Source: Hymenobacter sp. DG25B (GTDB lineage Bacteria > Bacteroidota > Bacteroidia > Cytophagales > Hymenobacteraceae). From it: a stretch of DNA of 64,000 nt. Location of the stretch: positions 868,001 through 932,000 of the forward strand of contig NZ_CP010054.1 in assembly GCF_000801315.1 (NCBI RefSeq), in the 5' to 3' direction. Position 1 is the first letter of the stretch, and every line of letters starts with the position of its first letter. The translations under genes and the position numbers were made by a program. This document shows positions 60,470 through 64,000 of the stretch, in pieces. A model generated the notes under the pieces. It had not been told where the DNA came from, did not search any database, and saw only the letters and a program-made list of their open reading frames with translations.

Positions 60470-63400
60470 ATGAAGCAACTAGTATTTGGATGGCTATGCG
60501 TAATGACCCTGGGACTGAGCACGGTGGTGCATGCCCAGCAGCCGGCCGCCCCCAAGCCCGGCCAGCAACCGGCCACGGCGCGCCCGCAGGCCGGTAAACT
60601 TTCCCAGGACCCTGAGCAGTTTATCCAGGATGTGCAGGCTATGATGGCCTCCACTAACAATGTAGCAGCCAAGGCTACCGCCGCGCAACTGCAGAGCCTG
60701 TGGGGCTCCAACAAGCTCACGGCTACGCAGCAGCGCACTATTATTGCTATTTCGCAGCAGATGCTGGCCCGCAAGTTTCGGCCTAAGCCCCACTTCGAGC
60801 TGTTCTTCAATACCATTCTGGCCGGCAATGCCAAGCAGAACCTCTCTGACCAGCAGATGACGGACCTGCTTACTACCATCGGCAAAACGGTGGAAAAGGA
60901 GCCGGTGAAGGAAACCGAAAAGCTGCTGAACACGCTGGCCCAGTTTACGGCCAGCAATATGCTCTACCGCTCGCGCTACAACCGCGTAGAGCTGGTGCGC
61001 GGCAGCTTTACCTTTGCCTATAACGAGAACGACCAGCCCCTGGCCGCACCGGTAGCCGCGCCAGCCCCTACGCCTACACCAGCCGCCGTTACCACGGCTC
61101 CGCTGAAAACCAAGGCCAAATCAGCGGCTAAGCCTGCCGCCAAAAAGAAAAATGATGGGTGGGATACTTCTGACTGGTCATCTTCCGGCAGTAGTGGCTG
61201 GGGCGACGATGATGGCTGGGGGGCGCCCAAGAAAAAGGCCGTGCCCGTAAAAAAAGCCCCGGCTAAAACTACTGCCAGCAAAGCGGCGCCCGTAGAGCGG
61301 GCCGCTGAGCCGGAGCCGGTAGCCGCGCCCCAGTACTATGATGATTATGCCGCGCCCAGCACCCGCGGGCCCGTAATTGTGCTGAAGGAAGTGGATTTAC
61401 TGCTGGGCGGCTTCGGGGCCGACTCGGCGCTTATCACCAAAACCAGCGGCATGCTGGTGCCCCTGCAAACCCGCTTTGTGGGGCAGGGCGGCCAGTATGC
61501 GTGGCAGGTAGGGCAGAACCCCGCCACCGCCGACCTCACCCACTACGATTTTGACGTGGCCAGGCCGGAGTTTAAGGCTGAGCCCGTAACGCTGACGTAT
61601 CCGGCCGTGCTGGAAAACCCCGTGCGCGGGGCGCTGGCGTTTAAAAGCCTCAAGAAAAAGCCCGGCAGCACCGATTCTTCCTTCCCGCGCTTTATCTCCC
61701 TCACTAACGACGCCCGCGTTAAGAACATCGGCGACAACATCAAATACGTGGGTGGTTTTGCCCTGAACGGGCAGCGCACCTTCAGCGCCAGCCTCGATGG
61801 TTCCCTGTCTACCATTAGTGTGCAGGCCGATGGCAAAACCAAGTTCCGGGCCGATGCCCGCGCTTATGAGCTGGGCGATACACTGATTTCCTCCGCCCGC
61901 GCCGCCGTTACCATCTACCAGGCCAAGATTGACTCGCTCTATCACCCTGGCGTGAAGCTGAAGTTCTCCAAGCCCCGGCAGGTGCTGCAGCTGGCCCGCG
62001 AAGACGGCCTGTACAAAACCACGCCCTACGCCGACTCTTACCACCAGATTGAAATTGCCACCGAGTTGCTGACCTGGCCCATCAATACGCCATTCATCAA
62101 CTTTACCATGCTCACGGCCAAAAGCCAGGTAGCCGCCACCTTCGATTCTAAAGAATTCTACACGAATACCCGGTATCAACAGCTGAAAGGCATTAACAAG
62201 ATGCACCCGCTGCAAATGGTGGTGGGCTACAGCCAGAGCCACGGCAATACCAAAAGCTTTACCGTAAACGACCTGATAACTACCTATAAGGTAACGGAGC
62301 CGAACGTACGCTCGGCTATGGCGGCACTAGCCCGGGATGGCTACGTGCGCATCAACCCCAACAGCGACAATATTCTCTTGCTGCCCAAGGCCACGCACTA
62401 CGTTAACTCGGCGCGCGGCAAGAAAGACTACGACCATATTTCTATTAAGTCGGTGGCTGGTGGCGGGCGCAATGCCACGTTGAACATGCAGAACGACGAT
62501 TTGCTGGTGCGGGGCGTAGACCGGTTTAACTTCTCCGACGACTCCGTAACGGTATTCGTGAAGCCCGACAGCAGCCAGATTCGCATTCAGAAAAACCGCA
62601 ACATTCTGTTCAACGGCACCATGGTAGCGTCGGCCTTCGTGTTCAAGGGCAAGGAGTTTCGCTTTGATTACGATGGGTTCTTCGTGGATATGATGAAGAT
62701 TGACTCCATCATTGTGAAGGGCAAGAACTCCAAAGGCTCGGTGATGAAAGCCCGCAAGGACACGGACTTTACCCTCACCAACAAAAAGAAAACCTCGGCC
62801 GGTAAGCTCTACATCAACGACCCCAGAAATAAGTCAGGCCGCAAGAAGCTGGGGGCGTATCCTTCGTTTGATGCTACCACAGGGGCTTACGTGTTCTTTG
62901 ATAAGCCGGAAGTACTGGGCGGCGCCTACGATACCACGGTTTACTTCGATATTCCGCCTTTCCGCCTGGACTCCCTGAACAACAAAAACCGCTCGGCGGT
63001 AGGCTTCAAGGGTACCTTCGTCTCGGGTAATATCATGCCCCGCTTTGCCACCAAGCTCAGCCTGCAGGAAGATGGCTCCCTGGGCTTCACTTACAACATT
63101 CCCAAAGGTGGCTTTGCCCTGTATGGCGGCAAGGCCCAGCTGTTTAACCAGGTGAAGATGAGTAACCGCGGTATTCAGGGCATTGGCGAAATTAAGTACC
63201 TGGCGGCCACGCTGCAGAGCGACCAGTTCATCTTTTACAAAGATTCCGTGGTAACGGTGGGCAAAACCGCCACCTTGGCCGAAGGCTCTTATAAAGGCGC
63301 GGAGTATCCTAAGCTGAGTCTGCTGCCCGGCTACCAGATGAAGTGGGCCGTAGCCGCCGACTCCATGTACTTCAGCACGGCCAAATCCAGCTCGGCCATG

Positions 63401-64000
63401 CGCTTTTACGATGGTACCTACACCTACCGCGGCGAAGCCGTGCTGACGCCCACCGGCCTGTACGGTGACGGCCGGATGGAAGGACCACAGTCCGTGATTC
63501 GCTCCCCCAAGTTCACGTTCCTGCAGCACCACTACAAAGGCAGTAACGCGGTGCTCAACATCAAATCCAGTGAGCAGAACAAGCCGGCGGTAACGGCATC
63601 GGACGTGGCTTTCGACTATGACATTAAGCAGGGCTTTGCGGATTTCTCGCCGGAAAAGGCCGGTGTGGCCAACGTAGAGCTGCCCTATACCCAGTACAAA
63701 ACCTCGCTGAGTGGCGGTAAGTGGGACTTTAAGAAGAAAACTATTGTGTTCCGGGTAGCGCCGGGCGCCGACTCCACGCGCTCCTTCTTCTACTCCACCA
63801 AGCCCGATCAGTACGGCCTGAAGTTTCAGGCTTCCAGCGGCATGTACGATCTGAACAAGTACCGCCTGCTGGCCGGTGGCGTGCCGCATATTGCCGCCGC
63901 CGATGCCTGGATTGAGCCGGACAGCAACAAGGTGTATATCTCGGCCAACGCTGATATGCGCGCGTTCAAGAATGCCAACATCACCATGGACACGCTGCAC
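60470..64000 (+). CDS. Very large exported protein of unknown function, partial
   Basis: At least 1177 residues; the frame is open from the ATG at 60470 to the window edge. Signal peptide to VVHAQ (about 23). A helical stretch of about 140 residues is followed by a low-complexity linker (about 185-300) with Lys/Ala/Pro and a Trp/Gly/Asp/Ser patch (DGWDTSDWSSSG, then SSGWGDDDGWG). After it comes a long beta-rich body; one part (VNDLITTYKVTEPNVRSAMA, then LARDGYV) reads like a winged helix, otherwise no domain recognised. Envelope location is inferred. Conserved-protein status is likely, function unknown. Confidence 0.8.
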   Translation, partial: MKQLVFGWLCVMTLGLSTVVHAQQPAAPKPGQQPATARPQAGKLSQDPEQFIQDVQAMMASTNNVAAKATAAQLQSLWGSNKLTATQQRTIIAISQQMLARKFRPKPHFELFFNTILAGNAKQNLSDQQMTDLLTTIGKTVEKEPVKETEKLLNTLAQFTASNMLYRSRYNRVELVRGSFTFAYNENDQPLAAPVAAPAPTPTPAAVTTAPLKTKAKSAAKPAAKKKNDGWDTSDWSSSGSSGWGDDDGWGAPKKKAVPVKKAPAKTTASKAAPVERAAEPEPVAAPQYYDDYAAPSTRGPVIVLKEVDLLLGGFGADSALITKTSGMLVPLQTRFVGQGGQYAWQVGQNPATADLTHYDFDVARPEFKAEPVTLTYPAVLENPVRGALAFKSLKKKPGSTDSSFPRFISLTNDARVKNIGDNIKYVGGFALNGQRTFSASLDGSLSTISVQADGKTKFRADARAYELGDTLISSARAAVTIYQAKIDSLYHPGVKLKFSKPRQVLQLAREDGLYKTTPYADSYHQIEIATELLTWPINTPFINFTMLTAKSQVAATFDSKEFYTNTRYQQLKGINKMHPLQMVVGYSQSHGNTKSFTVNDLITTYKVTEPNVRSAMAALARDGYVRINPNSDNILLLPKATHYVNSARGKKDYDHISIKSVAGGGRNATLNMQNDDLLVRGVDRFNFSDDSVTVFVKPDSSQIRIQKNRNILFNGTMVASAFVFKGKEFRFDYDGFFVDMMKIDSIIVKGKNSKGSVMKARKDTDFTLTNKKKTSAGKLYINDPRNKSGRKKLGAYPSFDATTGAYVFFDKPEVLGGAYDTTVYFDIPPFRLDSLNNKNRSAVGFKGTFVSGNIMPRFATKLSLQEDGSLGFTYNIPKGGFALYGGKAQLFNQVKMSNRGIQGIGEIKYLAATLQSDQFIFYKDSVVTVGKTATLAEGSYKGAEYPKLSLLPGYQMKWAVAADSMYFSTAKSSSAMRFYDGTYTYRGEAVLTPTGLYGDGRMEGPQSVIRSPKFTFLQHHYKGSNAVLNIKSSEQNKPAVTASDVAFDYDIKQGFADFSPEKAGVANVELPYTQYKTSLSGGKWDFKKKTIVFRVAPGADSTRSFFYSTKPDQYGLKFQASSGMYDLNKYRLLAGGVPHIAAADAWIEPDSNKVYISANADMRAFKNANITMDTLH

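Noticed and set aside
1..64000. tRNA, rRNA, prophage or transposase genes
   Set aside because: None recognised by cloverleaf-like sequence, conserved rRNA segments or protein motifs; tRNA absence rests on reading by eye, so a covariance search would be decisive.

Overview
The window looks like chromosomal DNA of a GC-rich Bacteroidota of the Cytophagales, most like Hymenobacter. Evidence read directly: Bacteroidota-type -7 boxes (TAnnTTTG) in front of many genes, no clear Shine-Dalgarno sequences, several GTG and TTG starts, gliding lipoproteins GldB and GldD, a protein ending in a type IX secretion (T9SS) sorting domain, and the small basic 29-residue protein found upstream of rng in this phylum. 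Genus assignment is inference.

Layout. 0-3 kb (minus): an ExbB-ExbD-ExbD energy-transducing operon, cut by the left edge, then mazG. 3-7.2 kb (plus): a phosphohexomutase, a cysteine desulfurase, a membrane-anchored unknown and a PRC-barrel protein. 7.2-11 kb: hemH, then GTPases era and der. 11-14.7 kb (minus): small unknowns, murQ, a cytochrome b5-like protein and an arginase-fold protein with altered metal ligands. 14.8-23.1 kb (plus): a fatty-acid module of acyl-CoA ligase, MarR regulator, fadN, fadA and fadE, followed by glutamate dehydrogenase. 24.7-31.4 kb (mostly minus): a secreted unknown, recG, gldD, ssb and mutY. 31.6-38 kb: HU, a TPR protein, the 29-residue ribosome-linked protein, rng, a beta-barrel protein, gldB and a glycosyltransferase. 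38-41 kb (minus): nth, an ECF sigma factor overlapping a small partner, and two unknowns. 41-48 kb: an MFS exporter, two paralogous alpha/beta hydrolases, an SGNH hydrolase and a regulator-like unknown. 48.5-50.4 kb: a visibly more AT-rich patch with three small orphan genes and a 147-bp inverted-repeat element. 50.6-60.2 kb: uvrA, a frameshifted T9SS cargo, a TspO-like membrane protein, tpiA, a small secreted protein, a frameshifted OmpA lipoprotein and prmA. 60.5 kb to the end: the first 1177 codons of a very large exported protein of unknown function.

Most of this is core metabolism, DNA repair and translation. No CRISPR array, prophage, transposase, rRNA or tRNA was seen. The least explained material is (1) palindromic repeat families in intergenic spaces, two of them inside the fad cluster; (2) two genes broken by single-base frameshifts, one in a run of nine A; (3) enzyme-like proteins with changed active sites (arginase-fold protein; alpha/beta hydrolase with Gly for the nucleophile Ser); (4) the giant exported protein. 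I did not find a clearly new multi-gene system.
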